From Phycisphaerales bacterium (lineage in GTDB: Bacteria > Planctomycetota > Phycisphaerae > Phycisphaerales > SM1A02), in the NCBI GenBank assembly GCA_009691705.1, contig SIAR01000002.1, positions 45,270 to 109,269 on the forward strand: a stretch of 64,000 nt of DNA. The letters run 5' to 3'. Shown in pieces: positions 44,207 to 52,776 of this stretch (the first letter of the stretch is position 1; every line of letters starts with the position of its first letter). The notes beneath the pieces are model-generated. The model had not been told where the DNA came from and made no database searches. It saw only the letters and a program-made list of their open reading frames with translations. Position numbers and translations under genes: made by a program.

Positions 44207-44839
44207 TTACTCACTGACAACAACAATCTCAACGCGGCGGCTCTTGGCCTTCGTGTCGAGCGGGGCATCGGGGCCAAAGCTTGAAAGCGAGATCATCTTG
44301 CTGTCCATTCCCTTGCTGATCAGATACTCGCGAACTGAGTAGGCGCGTCCGAATCCGAGGTAGTAGTTGTCCTTGAACGCGGAGTACTTAATCGGATCAA
44401 CATCGGTGAATCCAGCCACATCGATGCGCTTTCCTGCGTAGTTGTCCTTGAGAATCGCCACAATCTTGTCGAGCGACTTCTTCGCATTTGTGCGCACAGA
44501 ATCTTTGCCCGAATCGAAAAGCACATCGCCTTCGATTGAGACGTGAATGTCTGCGCCTTGCGCGGTCGCTGTCACACCTTCAATGCCAGCGAACGCGCCA
44601 GTATCGGCGTTGGTAGGTTCGGCTGCTGTCTTTTGCGATTCGGCTGCGGTTGCGCGAGCCAGCGCCGCTTGCTTCTCGCGATCGGCCTGCTCAAGAGCAC
44701 TGTTGCGATCTGCGAGTTGCTGCTTCAGCGTTTCATTTTCGCTTAGCAACGTTCCGTTTTGCTTCTGAGTTGAACTGTCACATCCCGCCACGAGGGCGAG
44801 CAAGGCGATACCGCCAAAAACGATCCATGTCTTCTTCAT
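44207..44839 (-). CDS. OmpA-family lipoprotein (Pal-like)
   Basis: About 210 residues from the ATG at 44839, preceded by AAAGGA. The signal peptide ends in a lipobox (LVAGC), a coiled-coil stretch follows (about 35-75), and the OmpA/MotB peptidoglycan-binding domain occupies the C-terminal half (DVLFDSGKDSVRTNAKKSLDKI, VAGFTDVDP, YLISKGMD, KSRRVEIVV). It probably links outer membrane and cell wall. The conserved NxxLSxxRA helix is altered to NYYLGFGRAYSV. It is convergent with the MlaD-like gene. Confidence 0.88.
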   Translation of the reverse strand: MKKTWIVFGGIALLALVAGCDSSTQKQNGTLLSENETLKQQLADRNSALEQADREKQAALARATAAESQKTAAEPTNADTGAFAGIEGVTATAQGADIHVSIEGDVLFDSGKDSVRTNAKKSLDKIVAILKDNYAGKRIDVAGFTDVDPIKYSAFKDNYYLGFGRAYSVREYLISKGMDSKMISLSSFGPDAPLDTKAKSRRVEIVVVSE

Positions 44840-44896
44840 CGGGAGTCCTTTCTCCGAATTTTGCTGATGGCCCACGGACGATCCGTGTGCGTGTGG

Positions 44897-46126
44897 TTAT
44901 TTGACCCTTGCAGACGGCCCATGTAAAGCGGAATTCGTAGAAATAATTCCTGGGAAGAGCACACGACCCGCGTCAAGCACGGCTGGGCGAAGGAGCACGA
45001 CGACGGTGATGGCAAGTGCAAGGTGTGGACCATATGGAATCTCGCGCCGTGAATCTCCCTTGCGAATTGCTCCCCAGATTCCCGCGAACGCCACCCAACT
45101 CAACCCAAAGAATGGAGCAATGAAGAATGCCACAACAGGATCGATCCAACCGAGCGTGGCACCGGCTGCGCCCATGAGGTGCACATCACCCATCCCCATC
45201 GCCTCGACTCCCTTGGCGAAGGACGCGACGATTCGCACAAACCACATGAGTCCCGCACCAATTATGTACCCAAATCCAGCCCCACCAAGGGCTTGCATAA
45301 TCTGTGGGGGGTGCGATGTTTGGAAGTGTCCCACGAAGTATCCCAGCGTCATCCCAATGATTACCGGCAGAAGAAAGAGCAACTCTCGTCGTATTTCGCG
45401 CCGCGCGTGCGGATAGTCAGCGAGCACCTCACCTGGCTTGACGTACTCGTGGTAATCGCCAAACGAGCGCGTCATCGTGCCGCGCCGCAGCAGAATGAGC
45501 GAGCAGATGATGCCGGCCACGCCGCCGAGTGCGATGAAAGCCTGCGAAGAGTTGGCAAGAGGAATCGGCCAAGCGTGAAAGCGACTTCCATCGGTCATGT
45601 ATCCCTGAACTGTCCACGCGGCAAGACCAACAATCGTTGGAACCAGCGTCACTGAGAGCGGGATCGAGAACGACGTGAGATCAGTGAGTGTTGCAGCGAA
45701 CAACGCCCCGAGCAGTGCAACCACCGCGATGAACGCGGGAAGCGTCTCGAGAAACCCCTGTCCCTGAAACCATCCTGCCCCAGCGCATCCCCACCACCCA
45801 TGTGGATCTGCGACGTAGGCAAGAGCGAAGTAGGTCGTGAACAAGAGCGCAACTGAAATCTCAACGGCTACGTATCGCACCGAGATTGTTGTGCCGCAAC
45901 TCCAGCAACGACCGCACGCGGCGAGCCATCCAATGATTGGAAGATTTTCGTACCAAGTCAGCCGTCTCCCACAGATTCCGCAGCGACTCGGCGGGGCAAC
46001 GACACTCATTCCCGCAGGACCGCGCAACGAGACCACGTTGACGAAACTGCCCACACATGCGCCAAACACGAAGGTGAATCCCAGACCGAGCAGATGAGGG
46101 GTCCAGATCAGAAGGGTGTCACGCAT
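44897..46126 (-). CDS. Type IV prepilin peptidase (A24 family)
   Basis: A 409-residue membrane aspartic protease and N-methyltransferase that processes prepilins and pseudopilins. The N-terminal domain has two Cys pairs (CGICG and CGRCWSCG) for zinc. The catalytic aspartates are in LTDLTSFSIP and GMGDVHLM, the latter the classic GxGD motif. The central region is longer than in PilD, with a soluble insertion (about 215-255). No pilin gene lies nearby. The gene starts about 58 bases from xseB on the same strand. Confidence 0.92.
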   Translation of the reverse strand: MRDTLLIWTPHLLGLGFTFVFGACVGSFVNVVSLRGPAGMSVVAPPSRCGICGRRLTWYENLPIIGWLAACGRCWSCGTTISVRYVAVEISVALLFTTYFALAYVADPHGWWGCAGAGWFQGQGFLETLPAFIAVVALLGALFAATLTDLTSFSIPLSVTLVPTIVGLAAWTVQGYMTDGSRFHAWPIPLANSSQAFIALGGVAGIICSLILLRRGTMTRSFGDYHEYVKPGEVLADYPHARREIRRELLFLLPVIIGMTLGYFVGHFQTSHPPQIMQALGGAGFGYIIGAGLMWFVRIVASFAKGVEAMGMGDVHLMGAAGATLGWIDPVVAFFIAPFFGLSWVAFAGIWGAIRKGDSRREIPYGPHLALAITVVVLLRPAVLDAGRVLFPGIISTNSALHGPSARVK

Positions 46127-46183
46127 CGGGTGAATTCGAATGGCTTTGGGAACAGACTCGGGCGGAAACCGGGGCGATCACTC

Positions 46184-46459
46184 TCACGATCTCGATTGGG
46201 ATGCGTTCACCGCCTCCGCGCGTTCTGCGAGATCGTTGGCGGCGATTCGCTGCACTTCGGCACGGGCTTGGTCGAGTACTTCGCGGCAGCGCTTTACAAG
46301 CTCGGCGCCCCGACGATACTGGCGCAAACTCTCATCGAGTGCGACATCGCCCCCCTCAATGCGGGCGATGATGGTCTCGAGTTCGGCAAGGGCAGACTCG
46401 TAGCCGAGTGTCGTCGCATCGACCTCTTTGACAGACACTGTCTTCTTTGATTCACTCAT
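46184..46459 (-). CDS. xseB: Exodeoxyribonuclease VII small subunit
   Basis: A 91-residue helical protein that pairs with XseA to degrade single-stranded DNA. YESALAELETIIARIEGGDVALDESL and the following helix match the family. It follows xseA by 14 bases on the minus strand, the expected order. Confidence 0.92.
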   Translation of the reverse strand: MSESKKTVSVKEVDATTLGYESALAELETIIARIEGGDVALDESLRQYRRGAELVKRCREVLDQARAEVQRIAANDLAERAEAVNASQSRS

Positions 46460-46473
46460 TGATGGGGTGGAGT

Positions 46474-47883
46474 CTAACGCCCCTCGACCGTGCTCCGAAT
46501 CTTGCCGTCGGCGAGCAGGGTCTCGAGGCGATCCCCCACCGCAACTGCGGCGGCGCTGCGAAGAGGATTGCCGGCAGAATCAAGCGTGATTGAGTAGCCG
46601 CGCTGCAAGACTGCGAGAGGTCCGATCGCCTCAAGTGTGCGCGCGGCAGACTCGAAGCGGTCACCTGTTCTTTGCAGACGTATTCCTGCCACCCGACGCA
46701 GGATCGAAGCTGCTGCCTCGAGCTGCGCCGTGGCAGTCGTGATCCGATTTGCAGGATGCTGCTGCTGCAATCGAGTGAATGCCCGCGCCAGGCGGCTCTC
46801 CCGTTCATGAATGCGCCCAAGCATCTCGTGGGCAAGCACGCGCGCGCGCTTCGCCACGACCGTGGCTTGAATCGTCAATGTTGCCCGCGGATCGGTGAGC
46901 TGTCGGGCGCGCGCTGTCATTTCGAGTGCCGCCGTGAGCCGCTGCAAACGGGTTTGCACAGCCCGCGTCAGGCGACGCGTGGAAGCCCCGAGTTGTTGCA
47001 CCATTGTTTCTCGGCGCGGGAGCACCTCAGTGATTGCGCGCGATGGAGTCGCCGCACGCAGATCTGCAATGAGATCTGCTATCGACGTGTCACTTTCATG
47101 ACCGATTCCAGTCACGATGGGTGTCTTGCATCGAAAGATCGCATCAGCAACGATGCGCTCATTGAAGGCCCAAAGATCTTCGAGGCTGCCTCCGCCGCGA
47201 ACGAGCAGAATCACCTCGATTCCAAGTGCTGGCGCGGCGGCATCGACTGCCGCAATCGCGCTTGCGATGCCCGCGGCGGCTTGCGCACCTTGCACGCGAA
47301 CATCCACGGCGATGATCTTGGTTGCCGGAAAGGTCTTTGCGGCGGCGTCGAAACAATCAGCCTCTGCGGCACTGTGAGCACTCGTCAAGAGTGCGATGCA
47401 CATCGGGGCGGATGGAACCGCAACCTTGCCGGCATCATCGAAGTACCCCAGCAGGCGCAACTCGCCGCAGAGCGCACGAAACTGGGCATCGAGATCGCCG
47501 GCTCCAGCAGGCTCGAGCGCGCTGCACTGAATCTGCGTGCGACCCTGCGGCGGATAATGGGTGATCTCGCCTCGAACGATGACAGCCATCCCATCGCTTG
47601 GTTTGAATGATGAGCGATCGGCCGCTGACCGAAACATCATCGCATCAATGCGGGCGGTTGCATCCTTGAGTGTGAAATACCAGTGCCCCTGCACCGCGCG
47701 AAAGTTTGAGATCTCGCCTACAACGGCCACCTTGCCGAGTCCTCCCTCAAGCGTCGTACGAATGAGTTGTGAGAGCGCAGAGACTCCGAGCACTGGTGCA
47801 ATCTTCGACGGCGATCCACTCGATTCGGTGTGATCAAAGAGACCACCGATCGCGCGCTCTGGATCGAAAGGCTTGCGAGTCAT
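46474..47883 (-). CDS. xseA: Exodeoxyribonuclease VII large subunit
   Basis: The 469-residue catalytic subunit. The N-terminal OB fold (about 30-130, VAVVGEISNFRAVQGHWYFTLKD) is followed by the nuclease domain with LLTSAHSAAEAD, ILLVRGGGSLEDLWAFN and TGIGHESDTSIADLIAD, and a long coiled-coil segment before the C-terminal lobe (LQRGYSITLD). It starts 18 bases from the proposed recG GTG on the other strand. Confidence 0.95.
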   Translation of the reverse strand: MTRKPFDPERAIGGLFDHTESSGSPSKIAPVLGVSALSQLIRTTLEGGLGKVAVVGEISNFRAVQGHWYFTLKDATARIDAMMFRSAADRSSFKPSDGMAVIVRGEITHYPPQGRTQIQCSALEPAGAGDLDAQFRALCGELRLLGYFDDAGKVAVPSAPMCIALLTSAHSAAEADCFDAAAKTFPATKIIAVDVRVQGAQAAAGIASAIAAVDAAAPALGIEVILLVRGGGSLEDLWAFNERIVADAIFRCKTPIVTGIGHESDTSIADLIADLRAATPSRAITEVLPRRETMVQQLGASTRRLTRAVQTRLQRLTAALEMTARARQLTDPRATLTIQATVVAKRARVLAHEMLGRIHERESRLARAFTRLQQQHPANRITTATAQLEAAASILRRVAGIRLQRTGDRFESAARTLEAIGPLAVLQRGYSITLDSAGNPLRSAAAVAVGDRLETLLADGKIRSTVEGR

Positions 47884-47901
47884 GCGACTATCGTACGAGA
47901 C

Positions 47902-50061
47902 GTGCCTGATGCTTCTGACAGTCTCACGGCGGGCGAAGGAGTGCCGAATCCATCCCCCACTGTTCCAATCGATCTGCGCGCCGCGATCCTAGCCATCGCT
48001 GGGGTTGGCGCGAATACCAATGGGCAGTTCGCCCGGCTCGGACTGCGCGTAGTTGGCGATTTGCTCAAGCACATTCCAATTCGATATGAGGTCGAGGCGG
48101 CTGAAGCTTGTGCGAACGAAGTGAAAGAGGCGACAGAAATGTCGCAGGATGCAGTCACGCGATCAGTGCGCGGAGAGATTCAAAAGGTGCGACACATTCC
48201 GGGGCGGCGTCCCCGCATCGAGGCGGTGCTCGTCGATGAGAGCGGCACCGTACGCCTCGTCTGGTTCAACGCCACTTGGTTGGCAAAGCGCATTCATCCG
48301 GGAGCTCGGGGGATTGCGCAAGGTCGCGCGAAAGTGCGCGCGGGATACTTGGAGATGACCAATCCCAAGTGGACACCCCTGATCGAGGAAGGAGTGACGG
48401 CGGCCCAGGAGGGTCGGCTTCGCCCGATCTACTCGGCAACAGAAGAACTTTCGTCGGCGCGAATAGAGCGCGTGATTTCGCTGGTGCTGCCAGGCGCGCT
48501 GGCGAGTGTGGTCGATCTTGTACGCACTGATCGACTGACCGCGCGCGGCCTCGTGGCGCTCACCGATGCCTACAGGATGGTGCACGCGCCAATCGACGCG
48601 CTCGAAGCTGAGCGGGGGCGAACGCGCCTCGCGTACGACGAACTGCTCATGCTGCAACTCGCGATGGAAATGCGGCGCTGGCAGGTGCGACATTCGATGC
48701 GCGCTGCTGAACTTCCCATGACCGCTGCCATCGAAGAGAAGATTCTCGCGCGCATTCCATTTGTGTTAACGCCAGACCAACTTCGTGTCTGCCATGAGAT
48801 TGCAAGCGATCTCGCGCTTTCACTGCCGATGAATCGACTCTTGCAAGGCGACGTCGGAAGCGGCAAGACTGCGGTCGCCGTCTTTGCGATTCTCACCGCC
48901 GTGGCGCATGGCAGGCAGGCGGTGTTGCTGGCGCCAACCGAGATTCTTGCCGAACAACATCTAGGAGTGATTTCGAAAATGCTTGCCAACACGAAGGTGC
49001 GCGTCGCGGGACTCACTGGCGGAATGCGGGTGGCAGACCGAGCGGTTGTTCTCAACGGACTCGCCTCTGGAGACTTCGATCTTGCCGTGGGGACGCACGC
49101 GCTCTTGGGAGCGGATGTCACGTTCAAGAATCTCGCGGTTGCGATCATCGATGAGCAGCATCGGTTCGGCGTTGAGCAGCGCGCCGCGCTTCGCACGAAG
49201 GGTCCCACGACCGATCAAGTGCCGCACGCGCTCGTGATGACGGCAACGCCGATACCACGCACTCTGGCGCTCTCGTTCTTTGGCGATCTCGATATCAGTT
49301 CACTTCGCGGACTTTTGCCCGGTCGTTCAGCACCAACAACGCGCGTCGTGCCCTCGTCGCGCTCGGCTGAGGTCTACGCGTGGCTGCGCTCACGTGTGCA
49401 GCTGGGAGAGCAAGCATTTGTTGTTGTCCCAGCCATTGATGAGAGCCAACGCGGACTCAAAGATGTCGCATCACACGCGCAGGCACTCAGTGAGAACCAG
49501 TTGCAGGGCTGTCGGGTCGGACAACTTCACGGACGGATGAAGCAGAGTGAGAGCGAAGCGGTCATGGACGAATTCAGACTCGGCACCATCGACGTGCTCG
49601 TCGCAACGGTTGTGATCGAAGTTGGGGTCGACGTCGCCAATGCGACCGTCATGGTGATCGAACACGCCGAACAGTTCGGACTTGCACAATTGCATCAGCT
49701 GCGCGGACGGGTCGGCCGGGGTGGCAAGCCTGGTTACTGCGTGTTGATTGGCGATCCAACCACAGATGTTGCTCAGGCGCGCCTCGACGCGATTGCAAAT
49801 TCAACCGATGGATTTGAGATTGCTGAACTCGACCTCACGCTGCGTGGCCCGGGAGAGTTCTTTGGCTCACGACAGTCTGGTCTGCCTCCACTGCGCATCG
49901 CAGATTTTTCGCGCGACCTTGAACTCTTGATCGCTGCTCGGGCCGATGCCCAGTCGTGGATCGGCACCTCGGGCGATCTCACCGATACAGTCGACATTGC
50001 ACTGCGGCGTAAGGTGTTGGCACTTTATGGACGAGCGCTTGGTCTGGGCGACATCGGCTAG
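47902..50061 (+). CDS. recG: ATP-dependent DNA helicase RecG
   Basis: Unwinds branched DNA at stalled replication forks. The product is about 719 residues from GTG 47902; the frame is open to a GTG at 47830, but that would overlap the divergent xseA start. The wedge OB domain (about 90-180) is followed by helicase motifs I (GDVGSGKTAVA), II (DEQHRFG) and III (MTATPIPRTLAL), then VVIEVGVDVANAT and the QLRGRVGRG motif VI. The C-terminal hook is present. Confidence 0.93.
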   Translation: MPDASDSLTAGEGVPNPSPTVPIDLRAAILAIAGVGANTNGQFARLGLRVVGDLLKHIPIRYEVEAAEACANEVKEATEMSQDAVTRSVRGEIQKVRHIPGRRPRIEAVLVDESGTVRLVWFNATWLAKRIHPGARGIAQGRAKVRAGYLEMTNPKWTPLIEEGVTAAQEGRLRPIYSATEELSSARIERVISLVLPGALASVVDLVRTDRLTARGLVALTDAYRMVHAPIDALEAERGRTRLAYDELLMLQLAMEMRRWQVRHSMRAAELPMTAAIEEKILARIPFVLTPDQLRVCHEIASDLALSLPMNRLLQGDVGSGKTAVAVFAILTAVAHGRQAVLLAPTEILAEQHLGVISKMLANTKVRVAGLTGGMRVADRAVVLNGLASGDFDLAVGTHALLGADVTFKNLAVAIIDEQHRFGVEQRAALRTKGPTTDQVPHALVMTATPIPRTLALSFFGDLDISSLRGLLPGRSAPTTRVVPSSRSAEVYAWLRSRVQLGEQAFVVVPAIDESQRGLKDVASHAQALSENQLQGCRVGQLHGRMKQSESEAVMDEFRLGTIDVLVATVVIEVGVDVANATVMVIEHAEQFGLAQLHQLRGRVGRGGKPGYCVLIGDPTTDVAQARLDAIANSTDGFEIAELDLTLRGPGEFFGSRQSGLPPLRIADFSRDLELLIAARADAQSWIGTSGDLTDTVDIALRRKVLALYGRALGLGDIG

Positions 50062-50070
50062 GCTTGCGAA

Positions 50071-50766
50071 ATGCTCAGCACGCCGCCAGTGGATTCACTC
50101 TCGCACGCGTTGCGGCTCTCTGGGGTGACCTTTTCGTATGCGCAAGGATTCTCGATCGCTATTCCAGATCTACATGTTGCTGCTGGCGAGCAGATTCTTC
50201 TTGCGGGGACTTCTGGCAGTGGCAAGTCAACGCTATTGCACCTGATCGCAGGGCTCGAGGATGCCCGATCGGGAGAGATCGAGATTCACGGCACGAATTT
50301 CACCGCGCTGCGGGGAGCGGCCCGCGACACTTTTCGCGGCCGCCACCTTGGAATGATCTTTCAGACCCTCAACTTGTTGCAGGGATTCTCTGCGCGCGAA
50401 AATGTGATGCTCGCGCTGATGCTCGCGGGACACTCGACGCTCGAACAGTCGACGCGCGCCGATCGTGTGCTCGCCCAACTGGGCATCACCGAGTCGCACC
50501 GCCTCGTCGAAACTCTTTCGGTTGGACAACAGCAACGCGTTGCCGTTGCCCGGGCTGTGGCGGGCAATCCTTCGCTTGTGTTGGCAGATGAACCGACCGC
50601 CAGTCTTGACCCCGAAAACGCCCGCACGGCGATTGCCTTGATTCAGTCTGCGGCCAAGAGTGCGGGAGCCGCGCTAATCGTGACGAGTCACGATCCGCTG
50701 CTGCGTAGTGCATTCTCGCGCGTGATTGAAGTATGCGAATTCACATCAAAGCGAGTTGCAACATGA
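50071..50766 (+). CDS. MacB/LolD-type ABC transporter ATPase
   Basis: 231 residues. Walker A GTSGSGKST, Q-loop IFQTLNLLQG, signature LSVGQQQRVAVAR, Walker B LVLADEPTASLD and H-loop VTSHD are all present, in the form typical of LolD/MacB ATPases that drive mechanotransmission-type permeases. It starts ten bases after recG and its stop overlaps the permease ATG by four bases. With the His-rich permease and DUF3299 gene it resembles the zinc-limitation operon PA4064-PA4066 of Pseudomonas aeruginosa as I recall it. Confidence 0.88.
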   Translation: MLSTPPVDSLSHALRLSGVTFSYAQGFSIAIPDLHVAAGEQILLAGTSGSGKSTLLHLIAGLEDARSGEIEIHGTNFTALRGAARDTFRGRHLGMIFQTLNLLQGFSARENVMLALMLAGHSTLEQSTRADRVLAQLGITESHRLVETLSVGQQQRVAVARAVAGNPSLVLADEPTASLDPENARTAIALIQSAAKSAGAALIVTSHDPLLRSAFSRVIEVCEFTSKRVAT

Positions 50767-52085
50767 GTGATTTTATTCTCGTCTGGCGAAGTTTGCGCGC
50801 CCGCCAACTGTCGAGTTGTGTGACCGTCGCAATGGTCATGGTCGCAGTCGCGTTGTTGCTTGTTCTGCTTTCGCTGCGCGAGGCGGCGGCCCAGGCGTTT
50901 CGTCGCGGAACTGGCAACATCCACTTGCTGGTGAGTGCAGATGCAAGCCCGCTGGTGGGAGTGCTGAATGGACTCTTCTACGCCAACGCTCCCGCAAACC
51001 CGATTGCGTGGACGAAGTATGAAGAGATCCAAGAGAGTTTTCCTTGGCAGTGGGCGATCCCAACTCAACTTGGAGATTCGTATCTGGGTTCGCCGGTGAT
51101 GGCGACCGAGTCAGAGTTTCTGACGAACTTCGAGCCCGTTGTTGGAAAGCCCTTTCGCTTGGCAGCAGGAAAGGTCTTCGAAGGCGATTTCGAAGTTGTA
51201 GTCGGCGCCCAAGCAGCGAGCGAACACCGACTCGCACTCGGACAGAAAGTCGTTATGAATCACGGAGCGAGCGGGAGCCGTGAGGGTGGACATCAACACG
51301 CGGATCATCCATACGAGGTCGTGGGCATTCTTGAACCAACCAGATCTGCCCATGACCGAGCGCTCTTCACAAATCTGCAGAGCACTTGGATCATCCACGC
51401 CGAAGATCGACGCGAGCAGAGTGCAAGCGGCGGTAGCAGCGGCGAAGGAGCGCACGCGGACCATGACGCACAAGGCCATGAACATGCCCACGTCGAAGCC
51501 AGTGGCCTCACCGACGCAGACAAACTCATTACTGGCATTCTGCTGCGGCTACCTACGCGTCCAGGAAGCGATTCTTCAGCGTCAATCTCGTCGCAACTCG
51601 ATCGCCTGCGCCGCGACACAGCGATCAATGTTGCCCAACCCGCGCAGCAAATTGGCCGGCTGATGGCAATCGTGGGCGACATCGACTGGCTCTTTCTGGC
51701 GATGGCGACGGTCGTTCTGCTTTCGAGCAGTGTCAGCATCATGCTGGCGATGGTCGCATCGATGGATCTTCGCCGCAGACAAGTCGCGATCTTGCGAGTG
51801 CTGGGGGCTAGTGCTTGGCGCGTCTTCATGCTCGCGATCACCGAAAGCACCCTGATCGGAGCAATTGGTTCAGTGCTTGGTGCCGGGCTCGCGATAGTGG
51901 GTTGCGAAGTCGCGAGTTCGCTGCTGGCTGATCGCATCGGACTGCGCGTCGCGGGATCGATTGACCTGCGATCTGCACTGTTGGTCGTCGTAGGAGCAAT
52001 CGTGCTCGCCGCGGTCGCTGGCGTGATTCCAGCGATCAAGTCATACCGAACTTCAGTCGCCCGTCATTTGCGTCCCCTTGGCTGA
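50763..52085 (+). CDS. FtsX/MacB-type ABC permease with a His-rich periplasmic loop
   Basis: 440 residues. There is one N-terminal helix (about 20-40), a large extracytoplasmic domain (about 45-305), and three C-terminal helices (about 310-430) with the FtsX pattern LRRRQVAILRVLGASAWRVF. In the soluble domain about 60 residues are rich in His, Asp and Glu (GGHQHADH... then HADHDAQGHEHAHVEA), a likely metal-binding loop. This separates it from LolC/E and MacB and points to zinc. Coupled to the ATPase upstream and followed 10 bases later by the DUF3299 gene. Confidence 0.87.
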   Translation: MSDFILVWRSLRARQLSSCVTVAMVMVAVALLLVLLSLREAAAQAFRRGTGNIHLLVSADASPLVGVLNGLFYANAPANPIAWTKYEEIQESFPWQWAIPTQLGDSYLGSPVMATESEFLTNFEPVVGKPFRLAAGKVFEGDFEVVVGAQAASEHRLALGQKVVMNHGASGSREGGHQHADHPYEVVGILEPTRSAHDRALFTNLQSTWIIHAEDRREQSASGGSSGEGAHADHDAQGHEHAHVEASGLTDADKLITGILLRLPTRPGSDSSASISSQLDRLRRDTAINVAQPAQQIGRLMAIVGDIDWLFLAMATVVLLSSSVSIMLAMVASMDLRRRQVAILRVLGASAWRVFMLAITESTLIGAIGSVLGAGLAIVGCEVASSLLADRIGLRVAGSIDLRSALLVVVGAIVLAAVAGVIPAIKSYRTSVARHLRPLG

Positions 52086-52095
52086 CGGAACACAA

Positions 52096-52773
52096 ATGCG
52101 CACGTTTTGGATCACCATTCTCTTGGTTGTTTGCGCGGGAGCAGTCGCGCTGTGGTTGGTGCCGCACTCGCCGAGTGAAGAACCAGTGCCACAACCAGCA
52201 CCGCCGCCGCCTCTTGTGGTGGCTCCTCCGGCGGGCAAACTCACAGAAGTGTTGGTCGGCGTCTCGCTCGGGCTCGACCAGCAGATAAAGGATGCGACGG
52301 TGCGTCCCGGCAAATTGCTGCAGGAGGCAGGTTCGATTTCCGCCGATGGAATCTTTCACATCGCTGGCAGCGGAACCCCAGAGAGTCCGTACGAGGTCAG
52401 TTGGGAACTTCTTGTCAGTGCGTCTGACACATACATACCGCGACTTGGCGAGAAGGTCATTCCGCAGCGCATCGCGATGTTGAATGGAAAGCACGTGCGC
52501 GTCTCTGGCTTCATCGCCTTTCCTCTCGTGACGAGTGAGAGCGATGAGTGCCTGGTGATGCTCAATCAATGGGATGGCTGCTGCATCGGCGTTCCACCAT
52601 CGCCCTACGACGCCATCGAAGTCAAGCTTGCGATCCCTGCTGACAATTCGAAGCGCCACATGGTGCGCGTTGGAACGATCGAAGGGATTCTGCACGTCGA
52701 TCCCTATCTTGTCGAGCGTTGGCTCGTCGGTCTGTACACGATGGATGGGGCGACGCTTTCCTCGGAGATGTGA
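52096..52773 (+). CDS. DUF3299 domain protein, membrane-anchored
   Basis: 225 residues from ATG 52096: an N-terminal transmembrane or signal helix (about 5-22), a Pro-rich linker, then the DUF3299 core (about 90-215): SPYEVSWELL, LNGKHVRVSGFIAFPL, WDGCCIGVPPSPYDAIEV and LVGLYTMDGA. The Cys pair and PPSP segment match the family core. DUF3299 proteins accompany zinc-responsive ABC systems in some proteobacteria. No catalytic residues are known. An upstream in-frame TTG at 52078 overlaps the permease stop. Confidence 0.82.
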   Translation: MRTFWITILLVVCAGAVALWLVPHSPSEEPVPQPAPPPPLVVAPPAGKLTEVLVGVSLGLDQQIKDATVRPGKLLQEAGSISADGIFHIAGSGTPESPYEVSWELLVSASDTYIPRLGEKVIPQRIAMLNGKHVRVSGFIAFPLVTSESDECLVMLNQWDGCCIGVPPSPYDAIEVKLAIPADNSKRHMVRVGTIEGILHVDPYLVERWLVGLYTMDGATLSSEM

Positions 52774-52776
52774 AAC

